Below, piece by piece: positions 17,029 to 25,164 of a DNA stretch of 44,590 bases. The position numbers and the translations under genes were made by a program. Every line of letters starts with the position of its first letter. The stretch's first letter is position 1. Below the pieces are notes generated by a model. It did not search any database, was not told the origin of the DNA, and saw nothing but the letters and a program-made list of their open reading frames with translations. The DNA is taken from NCBI GenBank assembly GCA_018969115.1, contig JAGWYZ010000003.1, forward strand, positions 1 to 44,590, written 5' to 3'. The stretch comes from Chloroflexota bacterium (GTDB lineage: Bacteria; Chloroflexota; Anaerolineae; J036; Brachytrichaceae).

Positions 17029-17874
17029 TCAATAACCCCCATGTGATTTGAGATGGGCTTTTACTGATTCTTCAAGGCTCATTTCTCCACGCATCACAGG
17101 GGCACGATAATTTTCATTCCATCGAAATAAATGAGAGCAGCCCTTCTCAAATTCGTCGAATACGAGTGGAGAAAGTGCGCCGGCTTCATCTAAATAACCA
17201 CTTTCATAAAAATCACGGCGGGTGGCAGCACGATCATATTCAACCCGCACAATCTTAGCCTGCCATTCACTGTTGTGCCAAGTTAGTTGGGCATAGCCAG
17301 CTCTAGTATCGCGGTCAAATGGCATGCCGACCGATCCAACATTTACAACACAGGTGTTATGCAATTTGCGAACAAAGGGTAAATGCGTATGCCCTGAACA
17401 AAATAAACCCGGTAATGGCAAGCCAATTTGTGACATTAATAAAGTTTCGGGTGCATCTACAATCATGCTGTCACGAATATGGCGCATGGAAGCATGAGTG
17501 ATGCGAATTTTGCTGTCATCGGGTGCAGTTTGTGTTAAATGAAAAGGTAGTTTGCCCAATTCGGTTACCGTTTCGCCTAACTGAGCAAATGTCCAATGAG
17601 ACATGCGGTAGATTTCAAATTCAACCCCTTTAATGTCACGTTTTACGGTTAAATGTTCTAAAACATAATCTTCGTGGTTACCTCGCAGCACTTCCCACTT
17701 TTGGGATTGCTGCTTTGTTTTTACAAATTGAAAGCATGGCAATGGCATTGGCCCACGATTAACCACATCACCGGCTACAATAACTTGATCTGCCTGCCAG
17801 CGATCAATATGTTCTGCTACAGCTTCGAGCGCCCTAAAGTTGGAATGGATGTCGGCAATTACAGCTATTTTCAC
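17029..17874 (-). CDS. Calcineurin-like metallophosphoesterase (YfcE/MJ0936 type)
   Basis: A dimetal phosphoesterase with the ordered motifs IADIHSN, GDVVNRGP, GNHED, THASM and GHTHLPF, all metal ligands present, plus the NVGSVG tail motif seen in this subgroup. The substrate is unknown; relatives act on cyclic or aryl phosphodiesters in the cytoplasm. The frame is open to a TTG at 17883, but GTG at 17874 begins directly at the first beta strand (VKIAVIADIHSN) and has a TACAAT box 8 nt upstream. A degenerate parS-like palindrome (17867-17882) overlaps this start. The length (281 aa) is longer than minimal YfcE because of a C-terminal extension. Confidence 0.88.
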   Translation of the reverse strand: MKIAVIADIHSNFRALEAVAEHIDRWQADQVIVAGDVVNRGPMPLPCFQFVKTKQQSQKWEVLRGNHEDYVLEHLTVKRDIKGVEFEIYRMSHWTFAQLGETVTELGKLPFHLTQTAPDDSKIRITHASMRHIRDSMIVDAPETLLMSQIGLPLPGLFCSGHTHLPFVRKLHNTCVVNVGSVGMPFDRDTRAGYAQLTWHNSEWQAKIVRVEYDRAATRRDFYESGYLDEAGALSPLVFDEFEKGCSHLFRWNENYRAPVMRGEMSLEESVKAHLKSHGGY

Positions 17875-17891
17875 GTAAAACAATTGTAACG

Positions 17892-18299
17892 TTAATCTGA
17901 AACCGTAATGCGCTCTTTAATGGCATCGAAAATTACGTCTCCAATTCCACTTACTTCTTTTAGATCTTCAATCTGCCGAAAAACTCCTTTTTGTTGGCGA
18001 TATTGCACAATTCGGTCCGCGGTTACATTTCCAATTCGCGGCAAAGTGGCAATTTTTTCTGCATTGGCCGTATTGATGTTTATTTTGCCAATGCTCACTG
18101 TAGTGCGGGGCGTTGTTGTTAATCTTGGGGGTTGGGTTGGCGGGATTGGTGTTGCCGTATTATTCGGGCGTGGTGTCGCCCGTGCTTCTCGTGAAATACG
18201 AGTTGCTGGCACACTTGGGGTTTCGATAAAGATGTCATCAGGTGTGTTGCCACATGCACACAAAATGATGAGTCCTAATTGTATTGACCTGATACGCAT
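17892..18299 (-). CDS. ComEA-like helix-hairpin-helix lipoprotein
   Basis: A short lipoprotein signal (MRIRSIQLGLIILCAC) with a plausible lipobox LCAC is followed by a Pro/Thr-rich linker (ATPRPNNTATPIPPTQPPRL) and a C-terminal ComEA-type double HhH domain: INTANAEKIATLPRIGNVTADRIVQYRQQKGVF and EDLKEVSGIGDVIFDAIK. ComEA proteins bind DNA on the cell surface during uptake for transformation. Nothing else of a competence system is visible here, so the role is inferred. The start at 18299 is chosen because TATAAT lies 10 nt before it and it gives a proper signal peptide. It is divergent from rmlD. Confidence 0.8.
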   Translation of the reverse strand: MRIRSIQLGLIILCACGNTPDDIFIETPSVPATRISREARATPRPNNTATPIPPTQPPRLTTTPRTTVSIGKININTANAEKIATLPRIGNVTADRIVQYRQQKGVFRQIEDLKEVSGIGDVIFDAIKERITVSD

Positions 18300-18354
18300 A
18301 AATTGGGGCATTATAGATAGCTTGTGGCTGGTACAATCTATATTCAAAATAATC

Positions 18355-19266
18355 ATGAAAATTGTATTAATTGGTGCAAATGGGCAATTGGGGAGCGATC
18401 TGCGTGACGCACTTTCGCAACATCAAGTTTGGTCTTCAGCCCGTGTCGCACTTAGCCCCAAACACACATCTGAGAATACAGTACGGATGGATGTAACAGA
18501 CTTGGTCATTGTGCACGAATGTATTCGCCGTATTAGCCCTGACATCATCATTAATACCTCAGCATTTCATCGAGTTGATGATATTGAACGAGATGCCTCA
18601 CAAGCCTTATTGGTAAATGGGCATGTAGCACATCAGATAGCACGATTAAGCCGAGAGCTAAATTGTGCATTTTTGCATGTTAGCACGGATTATGTTTATG
18701 ATGGCCTAAAACACGCGCCATATGTTGAAACAGATTTGCCAAATCCGTTAAGTGCCTATGGCTCTAGCAAACTTGTGGGCGAGCACTTAATTCGCGCGGC
18801 ATGGCATAAACACTTTATTGTGAGAACTTGTGGTTTATATGGTTTTGCTGGGGCGAGTGGCAAAGGTGGCAATTTTGTTAACACGATGTTACGGCTGGCT
18901 CGTGAGAATAAAGCCATTAATGTTGTGGCAGATCAAATCTGTACCCCCACTTTTACCAAAGATTTGGCACAACAAATTGCCCTTTTAATTGAATCAACCC
19001 AGTATGGCCTGTATCATGCTACAAATGATGGCGGTTGCTCGTGGTATGAATTTGCTGGTGAAATTTTTAGGTTGGCTGGTGTTTCACCTCAATTATCACC
19101 CATTACGAGTGCTCAATTTAATGCGCCAGCCACTCGCCCACCTTATTCGGTGCTTGAAAATGCACACCTAAAAACAATCGGTTTGGATCGAATGCGTCAT
19201 TGGCGCGAGGCTTTGGCGGAATATGTGCACCATATTGTTTCACGTGAAACATCAACTACGAGCTAG
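18355..19266 (+). CDS. rfbD: dTDP-4-dehydrorhamnose reductase
   Basis: The last enzyme of dTDP-L-rhamnose synthesis, reducing dTDP-4-dehydrorhamnose with NAD(P)H in the cytoplasm. The 303-residue product shows the cofactor motif GANGQLG (7-13), HVSTDYVYDG (108-117), and the catalytic YxxxK (Tyr135, Lys139 in SAYGSSK). The C-terminal half contains GLYHATNDGGCSWYEFAGEIF and TRPPYSVLEN, typical of RmlD. The frame is open far upstream, but the ATG at 18355 begins the first beta strand. Its last codons contain a perfect parS site (19236-19251), adding residues such as HIVSRETSTTS after the conserved domain. No other dTDP-rhamnose genes are in the window. Confidence 0.9.
   Translation: MKIVLIGANGQLGSDLRDALSQHQVWSSARVALSPKHTSENTVRMDVTDLVIVHECIRRISPDIIINTSAFHRVDDIERDASQALLVNGHVAHQIARLSRELNCAFLHVSTDYVYDGLKHAPYVETDLPNPLSAYGSSKLVGEHLIRAAWHKHFIVRTCGLYGFAGASGKGGNFVNTMLRLARENKAINVVADQICTPTFTKDLAQQIALLIESTQYGLYHATNDGGCSWYEFAGEIFRLAGVSPQLSPITSAQFNAPATRPPYSVLENAHLKTIGLDRMRHWREALAEYVHHIVSRETSTTS
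19236..19251. promoter_or_regulatory. parS: parS site (ParB/Spo0J binding), copy 1
   Basis: Exact match to the canonical 16-bp palindrome TGTTTCACGTGAAACA, which is bound by ParB in most bacteria for chromosome partition. It lies inside the 3' end of the rmlD coding region. Confidence 0.9.
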
Positions 19267-19310
19267 CGGCTCGTCAGTGGTACGTTGCGATTGTTTTGTA
19301 CCAGCAAAAT

Positions 19311-19347
19311 AAAACGGCCATAAGTATAATCAACTATGGCTGTTTTT
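19311..19347. terminator. Bidirectional intrinsic terminator between rmlD and tRNA-Arg
   Basis: Stem AAAACGGCCATA (19311-19322) with TATGGCTGTTTT (19335-19346), one G-U pair. T-rich flanks on both sides end the rightward rmlD transcript and the leftward tRNA transcript. Confidence 0.85.
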
Positions 19348-19348
19348 A

Positions 19349-19422
19349 CGCGCCCAGCAGGATTTGAACCCACAACCCCTTGATCCGAAGTCAAGTGCTC
19401 TGTCCAGTTGAGCTATGGGCGC
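19349..19422 (-). tRNA. tRNA-Arg (anticodon UCG)
   Basis: A cloverleaf can be drawn on the minus strand. The 7-bp acceptor stem is GCGCCCA with TGGGCGC and discriminator G; the D-arm is GCTC...GAGC; the anticodon stem CTTGA/TCAAG carries loop CTTCGGA (anticodon TCG, reading CGA); the T-arm GTGGG/CCTGC carries loop TTCAAAT. It is 74 nt long. CCA is not encoded, and a terminator follows. Confidence 0.95.
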
Positions 19423-19528
19423 ATAGTTGAAAATTATAGCATGTCCATTACTGCCGAAAATCAAAAAAAGAAAATTTTTGTATCGATAGAGATCTGAGAT
19501 CAATAAACGATTGCTGTATCATTTGTAT

Positions 19529-20902
19529 ATGGAATTCCAATCATTTGATGCCTATTTAATCGAACATCGTGAACGTTTGTTAGAAGACTATAAAGATTTT
19601 TTGCGGCAACCTAGTGTTGCGGCAACCGGGCAGGGGATCGTAGATATGGCGGCATTGGTTGCTCGCCGTTTGAGTGGCATTGGCTTTAGTGTAAAAGTAG
19701 TGCCCACAGAAGGCGATGCGCCGCCCGTGGTGTGGGCAGAACTGGGCGAAGGCGACAAGGAATTATTGATTTACAACCACTATGATGTGCAACCAGCCGA
19801 GCCTCTTGAGTTGTGGGAATCACCGCCCTTTGAGCCAACCATACGCAATGGCAAAATTTATGCACGTGGTGCGTCTGATGACAAAGGCGAATTAGTGACA
19901 CGTATTCATGCCATCGAAGCTTGGCTAAAAACCCAAGGGCCACTGCCATTCAAAATTAAATGGTTGATCGAAGGCGAAGAAGAAATTAGTAGCCCACATT
20001 TGCATGGGTGGGTTGAAAAACATATTGATTGGCTCAAAAAACCGGATGGTCGCCCGATGGATGGCTGTATTTGGGAGTTTGGTGGTTTTGATGATAAAGG
20101 GCGTTTTACTTTAACGATGGGTGTTAAGGGGATTTGTTACCTCGAATTACACGCAAAGGCTGTTTCCCATGATTTGCATTCATCGTTAGCCGCGTTAGCA
20201 CCGAATGCGGCTTGGCGTTTGACATGGGCATTAAGTACCATTAAGAATAGCGATGAACGAATTCTGATTGATGGTTATTATGACCATGTAAGACAGCCGA
20301 CCGAAGATGAGTTAGATGTGTTATTTGCGATGCCATTTGAAGAGCAGGTGATGAAAGAGAAATGGCAAATTTTAGATTTTGTTACTGGTGTCACGGGTTT
20401 TGACGCAGTCAGACGTCTATATTTTCAACCGACTGCCACTATTTGTGGGCTTACTAGTGGTTGGGAGGGTGTTGGGGCAAAAACCGTGTTACCTGCAAAA
20501 GCGATGGCTAAAATTGATTTTCGACTTGTGCCCAATCTGACCCCTGAAATTGTGGTCGATTTGTTACGCAAACATCTGGATAAACACGGGTTTAATGATA
20601 TTGAAATTAAACTGTTGGGCGGATATCGGGCTGAAATTAGCGATGTAAATGCCCCAATTGTGAGTGCATGTGCCCGCGCTAGTGAAATTGTGCACAAACA
20701 AACACCTGTAAAACAATTATTGAGTGCCGGCAGTGGACCGATGTGGTCATTGTCATCGTTTATTGGTGGCGTGCCAGTCGTTTGCGCTGGTATCGGGCAT
20801 CCTAATGCGCTTGTGCATTCGCCAAACGAGAATGCCATTATTAAGAACTATGAAGAAGGCATGCGTTACTTTGGCGTATTTATAGATGAATTTACAAAAT
20901 AA
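19529..20902 (+). CDS. M20-family peptidase (dipeptidase/deacylase)
   Basis: A zinc-dependent exopeptidase or deacylase of the M20/ArgE-DapE-CPG2 group. Metal-site segments are visible in order: LLIYNHYDVQPAEP (His and Asp), YARGASDDKGE (bridging Asp), and IEGEEEISS (catalytic and metal Glu), with a C-terminal His in GIGHPNALVHSPNE. The dimerisation (lid) domain lies in between, starting near TLTMGVKGICYLELHAKAVSHDLHS. The length of 457 aa fits the family. ATG at 19529 is preferred, with a TATCAT box 6 nt before it. It is likely a cytoplasmic dipeptidase, but specificity is open. A terminator follows 10 nt after the stop. Confidence 0.9.
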   Translation: MEFQSFDAYLIEHRERLLEDYKDFLRQPSVAATGQGIVDMAALVARRLSGIGFSVKVVPTEGDAPPVVWAELGEGDKELLIYNHYDVQPAEPLELWESPPFEPTIRNGKIYARGASDDKGELVTRIHAIEAWLKTQGPLPFKIKWLIEGEEEISSPHLHGWVEKHIDWLKKPDGRPMDGCIWEFGGFDDKGRFTLTMGVKGICYLELHAKAVSHDLHSSLAALAPNAAWRLTWALSTIKNSDERILIDGYYDHVRQPTEDELDVLFAMPFEEQVMKEKWQILDFVTGVTGFDAVRRLYFQPTATICGLTSGWEGVGAKTVLPAKAMAKIDFRLVPNLTPEIVVDLLRKHLDKHGFNDIEIKLLGGYRAEISDVNAPIVSACARASEIVHKQTPVKQLLSAGSGPMWSLSSFIGGVPVVCAGIGHPNALVHSPNENAIIKNYEEGMRYFGVFIDEFTK

Positions 20903-20912
20903 AGTGATATTA

Positions 20913-20945
20913 AGAAATCGGGTTTCTGTAAGAAACCCGATTTCT
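20913..20945. terminator. Hairpin between convergent peptidase and permease genes
   Basis: A perfect 15-bp stem AGAAATCGGGTTTCT (20913-20927) with its complement (20931-20945), loop GTA, starting 10 nt after the peptidase stop. The U-tract is weak. It carries an outer GAAATC/GATTTC as in other hairpins of the window. Confidence 0.75.
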
Positions 20946-20959
20946 AACACAAGTGACAA

Positions 20960-20975
20960 TGTTTCACGTGAAACA
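20960..20975. promoter_or_regulatory. parS: parS site (ParB/Spo0J binding), copy 2
   Basis: Exact TGTTTCACGTGAAACA, extended by one matching base pair on each side. It abuts the stop codon of the permease gene in the convergent intergenic region. With copy 1 it brackets tRNA-Arg and the M20 peptidase, about 1.7 kb apart. Confidence 0.92.
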
Positions 20976-22001
20976 TTATGAAAATCGATTTTTTCGCAAA
21001 ATCACCCAAATAATGAGTGGTGCGCCAATTAATGATGTAACTGCATTTAGCGGCAAAACAATCGAAATACCTGGAAGTTGGGTTAAAAGGTCAAAAACAA
21101 GTGCGAGCAATGCCCCTAAGATTGCGACTGCTGGAATTAATCGGCGATGGTCTGATGTATTAAGTAATGCACGAGCGAAATGAGGAACAGCCACCCCCAG
21201 AAAACCAATTGGCCCACAAAACGCAGTGATAGACCCGGCCAATAAACTTGCACTGGCGATAATCCACCAACGGGCTTTGCGCACATTAACTCCCATACTG
21301 CTCGCATAATTTTCACCCAGCAAGAGTGCATTTAACGGTTTTGCACAAAAAAATGACACAATTAGCCCTAAACAGACAGCAGCCGTTAATGTTGTCAGGT
21401 TATCCCATGTTACACCACCAAAACTGCCGAGTAACCAACCACTAAATGCTTGCACTTGCTCTGGCACGCTCATGTATATCATCAAGCTGACTAAGGCGCT
21501 GACTGCATAACCCATCATGAGGCCAATGATGAGTAAGGCAACCATATTTCGTAAATTGCGTGAAGCGAGCATGACTAGCATAAAAACGAAAGCTGAGCCA
21601 AGGCTGGCAGCCAAAATAAGCCCGACACCCCCAATCACGTCTAGCCTCGGCAGTAGTGCTTTACCTGCTACGCCTGTCCCCAATATCAAGATTGCTACTC
21701 CCAATGTTGCGCCTGAACTGATGCCTAGCACATATGGATCTGCCAAAGGATTGCGGAAAATAGTTTGCATATTTAGCCCACTAACGGCTAAACTGGCCCC
21801 TGCTAAGACTGCTGTAATCGCCTTGGGCAAGCGCAATGTCAAAATAATTGTAGACCATGTGTCGATATCGGCCTCGCCGCCTAAAAAAACGCGAAACACA
21901 TTATTAAGCGGAATACTCACTGGCCCGACAGACACAGACAAAAAAAACGCTGCAATTGTTGCAGCGAATAAAAACAATAACCATAAATGACGCTTTAACA
22001 C
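20976..22001 (-). CDS. FecCD/BtuC-family ABC transporter permease
   Basis: A 341-residue permease with about ten membrane helices, of the family importing iron-siderophores, heme or vitamin B12. Typical segments are LRLPKAITAVLAGASLAVSG near the N-terminus (LRLPR motif), QTIFRNPLADPYVLGISSGA, WLLGSFGG, and the C-terminal FCGPIGFLGVAVPHFAR with the EAA-like loop that contacts the ATPase. It begins 3 nt after cobQ, so cobalamin or a cobinamide-type corrinoid is the likely substrate. The ATPase and binding protein are not in the window. No cobalamin riboswitch was seen upstream. Confidence 0.9.
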   Translation of the reverse strand: MLKRHLWLLFLFAATIAAFFLSVSVGPVSIPLNNVFRVFLGGEADIDTWSTIILTLRLPKAITAVLAGASLAVSGLNMQTIFRNPLADPYVLGISSGATLGVAILILGTGVAGKALLPRLDVIGGVGLILAASLGSAFVFMLVMLASRNLRNMVALLIIGLMMGYAVSALVSLMIYMSVPEQVQAFSGWLLGSFGGVTWDNLTTLTAAVCLGLIVSFFCAKPLNALLLGENYASSMGVNVRKARWWIIASASLLAGSITAFCGPIGFLGVAVPHFARALLNTSDHRRLIPAVAILGALLALVFDLLTQLPGISIVLPLNAVTSLIGAPLIIWVILRKNRFS

Positions 22002-22004
22002 AAA

Positions 22005-23483
22005 TTAACCTAGATTTTTGTCTTTAAACCAACCTGTTGCTTCAATTTGAGCCGCAACATGATCTAACTCTGCATCCATAATCGCCTCCCAATCGACAGA
22101 CTGACCCTGCCAGCCAATTGATTGTAGCCAAGTTTGGCGATAAGCTGTATTTTTGAGCAAATCATGTAAATACACGCCAATTACATTCGCTTGTTGCCAA
22201 CCTAGCGCATTTGATGTATCCAATTTTTCTGCTTTTTTCATTATATTGGCTGAATTATTGCTTAAACCTAATAAATGTACTTTTGCGTGGTTGCCTGCAA
22301 TCGTATGCCCATGATGAATTTCATAACCTTGTAACTTTCCCCCATTTACCCACTGTACTGTACATTGTTGCGTGATTTTATGTGGCAACAATTCAGTTGA
22401 AACATCGAGCAAACCTAACCCGGTCATGTCTCCATCTTCTAAGTTGTGAGGGTCGCGCAATTCTTGGCCCAATAATTGCATACCACCACATATCCCTAAG
22501 ATCATTTTGCCACGCCGTGCCGCCTGTGTGATCTCTGCAGCTAAACCGCTGTGACGCAAATAATGCAAACTTGCGGCTGTATTTTTGCTGCCTGGAAGAA
22601 TAATTGCATCGTAGTCATCTAAAGATTCACGTTCTCGGACAGGAACCAAATTTATGCCTTTTTCGTCTAATAATGGGTCAAACTCATCGAAATTGCTGGC
22701 ATAAGGATAAGCAATAAGTGCAATATTAATGGTTTTTCCATCTTTTTTCAATGAAGAATGGTGATGCAGCGCATCTTCTTCAGCAAGCCGATGAGGTAAC
22801 ATTGGCACAATCGCGACAGTTGGCACACCTGTTTGTTTTTCGAGCCATTCCATGGCATCTCCTAACAATTTGGGATCTCCACGGAATTTATTAAGCACAA
22901 AACCTTTGACCAAAGTTTGCTCTTTGGGGCTAAAACACATAAAAGTGCCTAAAAGATGTGCAAATGAGCCGCCGCGATCAATATCTGAAACCAGATAAAC
23001 ATCAGCCTGACATTCAAGCGCGACGCTCATGTTGACGATATCACGTTGCCGTAAATTTATTTCCGCTGGGCTACCTGCTCCCTCAATAATAACCAAGTCA
23101 TATTCATGAATGAGGCTGTGTAGTGCATTACAAACGATTGGCCATAATTTGGGCATTCGCTCCATCCACACGGTTTTTGTGATTTCAGGGTCATATTTGC
23201 CATTGACAATCACCTGACTAAAGGTATCGCTGCTTGGTTTGAGCAATACCGGGTTCATGCTTACTTGTGGTGTTACTCTTGCTGCGAGGGCTTGTAAATA
23301 TTGTGCCCGCCCTATTTCGCCGCCATCTGGGGTAACGGCGGCGTTATTGCTCATATTTTGGGCTTTAAATGGGGTAACCCGCACCCCACGATTTGAAAAT
23401 AATCGACAGATACCAGCGCTCAAAAACGATTTCCCCGCATCACTGGTACAGCCCATAATCATAATTGGGCGATATTTGCTCAT
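22005..23483 (-). CDS. cobQ: Cobyric acid synthase
   Basis: The glutamine- and ATP-dependent amidase that converts adenosylcobyrinate a,c-diamide to cobyric acid in B12 synthesis. At 492 aa it has the N-terminal P-loop-like GCTSDAGKS (11-19), QNMSNNA, the SDIDRGG segment, and a C-terminal class I glutaminase-type domain with the nucleophile Cys332 in ILGICGGMQLLG and a histidine-rich YEIHHGHT. The frame is open to 23510, but the ATG at 23483 begins the conserved MSKYRPIMIMGCTSD and overlaps the upstream gene's stop (ATGA), implying translational coupling. It is followed by a BtuC-type permease, forming a corrinoid salvage or synthesis pair. Confidence 0.93.
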   Translation of the reverse strand: MSKYRPIMIMGCTSDAGKSFLSAGICRLFSNRGVRVTPFKAQNMSNNAAVTPDGGEIGRAQYLQALAARVTPQVSMNPVLLKPSSDTFSQVIVNGKYDPEITKTVWMERMPKLWPIVCNALHSLIHEYDLVIIEGAGSPAEINLRQRDIVNMSVALECQADVYLVSDIDRGGSFAHLLGTFMCFSPKEQTLVKGFVLNKFRGDPKLLGDAMEWLEKQTGVPTVAIVPMLPHRLAEEDALHHHSSLKKDGKTINIALIAYPYASNFDEFDPLLDEKGINLVPVRERESLDDYDAIILPGSKNTAASLHYLRHSGLAAEITQAARRGKMILGICGGMQLLGQELRDPHNLEDGDMTGLGLLDVSTELLPHKITQQCTVQWVNGGKLQGYEIHHGHTIAGNHAKVHLLGLSNNSANIMKKAEKLDTSNALGWQQANVIGVYLHDLLKNTAYRQTWLQSIGWQGQSVDWEAIMDAELDHVAAQIEATGWFKDKNLG

Positions 23484-24331
23484 GGGCGTGTTTGAGCACA
23501 GGCTGACCATAGGCCTGCGCGGGCGCTAACTGCAGTTTGTTGGGCCGCTGTTAGTCGTTCGGTTAGTGTTGTGTTTAATGCTGTTGGTTGAATGCGTGCT
23601 GCGCCTTTGCTCAATAACTCTTCATTGATGAGTTTGTTGTTGCTCAGGTAGACCAATCGCAATAAATTACCAGCTGAATCAGTATTTGTGGTGCTTTGCT
23701 CGAGTGTAACCGTTTGCCCAGTAACCATTTGACGATTTAATGTTGTCGCATTTGCCGCATAGCATTGGGTGCCAGTGGGTGCGCTGATGCCTAAATAGCG
23801 TAATCGTCGCCGCGTAGTACCGATCGTGACATCAATCGTGTCCCCATTTATGACTGCTGCCACCTTGGCTATGGTGAGTGGCCCACGAGTTGCGGTTGGT
23901 GCAGTGGTAGGGGCCGCAGTCGGTGCAACTGTTGGTGTAGGCAAAGGTGTTGCTGCGGGTGATGTTGTGGCTGTTGCTGTGATCGTTGTTGGAGATGGCT
24001 GTGCCGTTAGCATGGAAGTTGTGTTTGCGTTGGAGGGAAGTGTTGATGTGGCTTTGATAAGCGTAATAGGAACCTCGGCCAAAGTTGGGGTTGGCGTACC
24101 CCCCATTATTCGATTAATGACATTATCTAACGCAGTGTTTGGTCTGGCTGATTGTGTGCCACGTACCATCGGCAAAATAAATAATGGGCCAATAATGAGC
24201 AACGCACAAAGCGGCACGATTACAAAGGCTGCTCCCGCTGCGGCACAGCCAGCAGCCAATTTTGATGGCTGTGCTTTATTGTTTGGGTGACTGTGCTTTT
24301 GTTCTTGAATAAATGGGCGACGATTAGGCAT
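23480..24331 (-). CDS. Membrane-anchored staphylococcal-nuclease-like protein with degenerate active site
   Basis: A 283-residue protein with one N-terminal membrane segment (about 27-56), a long Thr/Pro/Ala linker (about 78-150), and an OB-fold SNase-like domain (about 152-280: VAAVINGDTIDVTIG...LRYLGISAPTG...LINEELLSKGAARIQP). The catalytic pattern of SNase is largely lost. The conserved Asp after LxGI is Ser183, the Glu of 'DTPE' is Thr186, and the Arg of 'DKYGR' is Asn222, while Arg178 and the Asp in GDTID remain. It is therefore probably a binding or scaffold domain rather than a nuclease. It is the first gene of the cobQ-permease cluster and overlaps cobQ by 4 nt. Confidence 0.75.
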   Translation of the reverse strand: MPNRRPFIQEQKHSHPNNKAQPSKLAAGCAAAGAAFVIVPLCALLIIGPLFILPMVRGTQSARPNTALDNVINRIMGGTPTPTLAEVPITLIKATSTLPSNANTTSMLTAQPSPTTITATATTSPAATPLPTPTVAPTAAPTTAPTATRGPLTIAKVAAVINGDTIDVTIGTTRRRLRYLGISAPTGTQCYAANATTLNRQMVTGQTVTLEQSTTNTDSAGNLLRLVYLSNNKLINEELLSKGAARIQPTALNTTLTERLTAAQQTAVSARAGLWSACAQTRP

Positions 24332-24410
24332 ATGAGATGCGCTTGATTATGCCATTATGCCAGATCGTAGGGCTGCAATCGGTTAACGTTGGTAGAATAG
24401 TGCAATCAGT

Positions 24411-25157
24411 ATGTTGATTACGACACTTGTATTTTTCTTTGCATTTGGATTGTTGTTACTATTGGGGCGGCAGGTTCACCGCGCCATGCATGGGCTTGCC
24501 TTGTTATTGACCAATAACTACCAGTCAGCTGCTTTTCTTTATGCCTTGCCATTGTTACCGGGGGTGGCTTTACATGAAATTAGCCATGCTGTTATGGCTT
24601 TGATTCTGCGAGTGCGAGTGCGTAGTTTTACATTAGTGCCACAACGCAAGGCTGGCTCAATTACCCTTGGCTCGGTTGAGGTGAATCGTGCCGATATTGT
24701 GCGGATGACGTTTATTGGCTTGGCCCCAATGCTGGTCGGAATTGTGGTGCTAACGATGATTGGTTGGTATGTGTTTGATATTGGGCGCTTGACTAAAACC
24801 ATTGTGTCTGGTGATTTTCGCCAAATTAGCAATCAAGTGATGTTGGCGACACAGGTTGGTGATGCCTACTTATGGTTTTATTTGATGTTTGTGGTTGCTA
24901 ATGCCATGTTGCCATCTAGCTCAGATACAGTTACACTTCCCCCCGTGTTACTTTTTTTAACTTGTATTTTTGCTACAATAGTGTTTGTCGTTGGGTTTGA
25001 TTGGTTGCGTTATGTGAAAACTGGGGTCGTATCTACCATGCAGTGGCTTTCAGCCGTATTTATTTTGACCTCATTTATCAATTTGTTGGTGTTAATTCCA
25101 TTGTGGTTTTTGGTGCAAATCTTTCAAAAACTGACAGGCCGGCAGATTGTGTATTAA
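24411..25157 (+). CDS. Membrane protein with HExxH motif (M50-like metalloprotease relative)
   Basis: A 248-residue integral membrane protein with about six hydrophobic segments. The second contains HEISH (55-59), flanked by LLPGVALHEISHAVMAL, the pattern of intramembrane zinc metalloproteases of the M50/S2P type. The second ligand motif (LDG/NxxPxxxxDG) is not evident; NAMLPSSSDTVTLPP is the nearest in position, as in M50-like variants that lack the classical LDG. The substrate is unknown. A start of ATG 24411 is supported by TAGAAT 12 nt upstream. It probably forms a unit with the next gene, 7 nt away. Confidence 0.7.
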   Translation: MLITTLVFFFAFGLLLLLGRQVHRAMHGLALLLTNNYQSAAFLYALPLLPGVALHEISHAVMALILRVRVRSFTLVPQRKAGSITLGSVEVNRADIVRMTFIGLAPMLVGIVVLTMIGWYVFDIGRLTKTIVSGDFRQISNQVMLATQVGDAYLWFYLMFVVANAMLPSSSDTVTLPPVLLFLTCIFATIVFVVGFDWLRYVKTGVVSTMQWLSAVFILTSFINLLVLIPLWFLVQIFQKLTGRQIVY

Positions 25158-25164
25158 AGCAATA

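Noticed and set aside
17908-18354. Long N-terminal extension of rmlD
   Set aside because: It is antisense to the ComEA-like lipoprotein gene; the conserved rmlD fold starts at 18355.
23826-24290. Forward Val/Gly-rich frame
   Set aside because: It is the complement of the Thr/Pro linker of the SNase-like protein; a composition artefact.
24332-24410. Possible cobalamin riboswitch before the cobQ cluster
   Set aside because: The divergent gap is only 79 nt and no B12-box-like sequence was visible.
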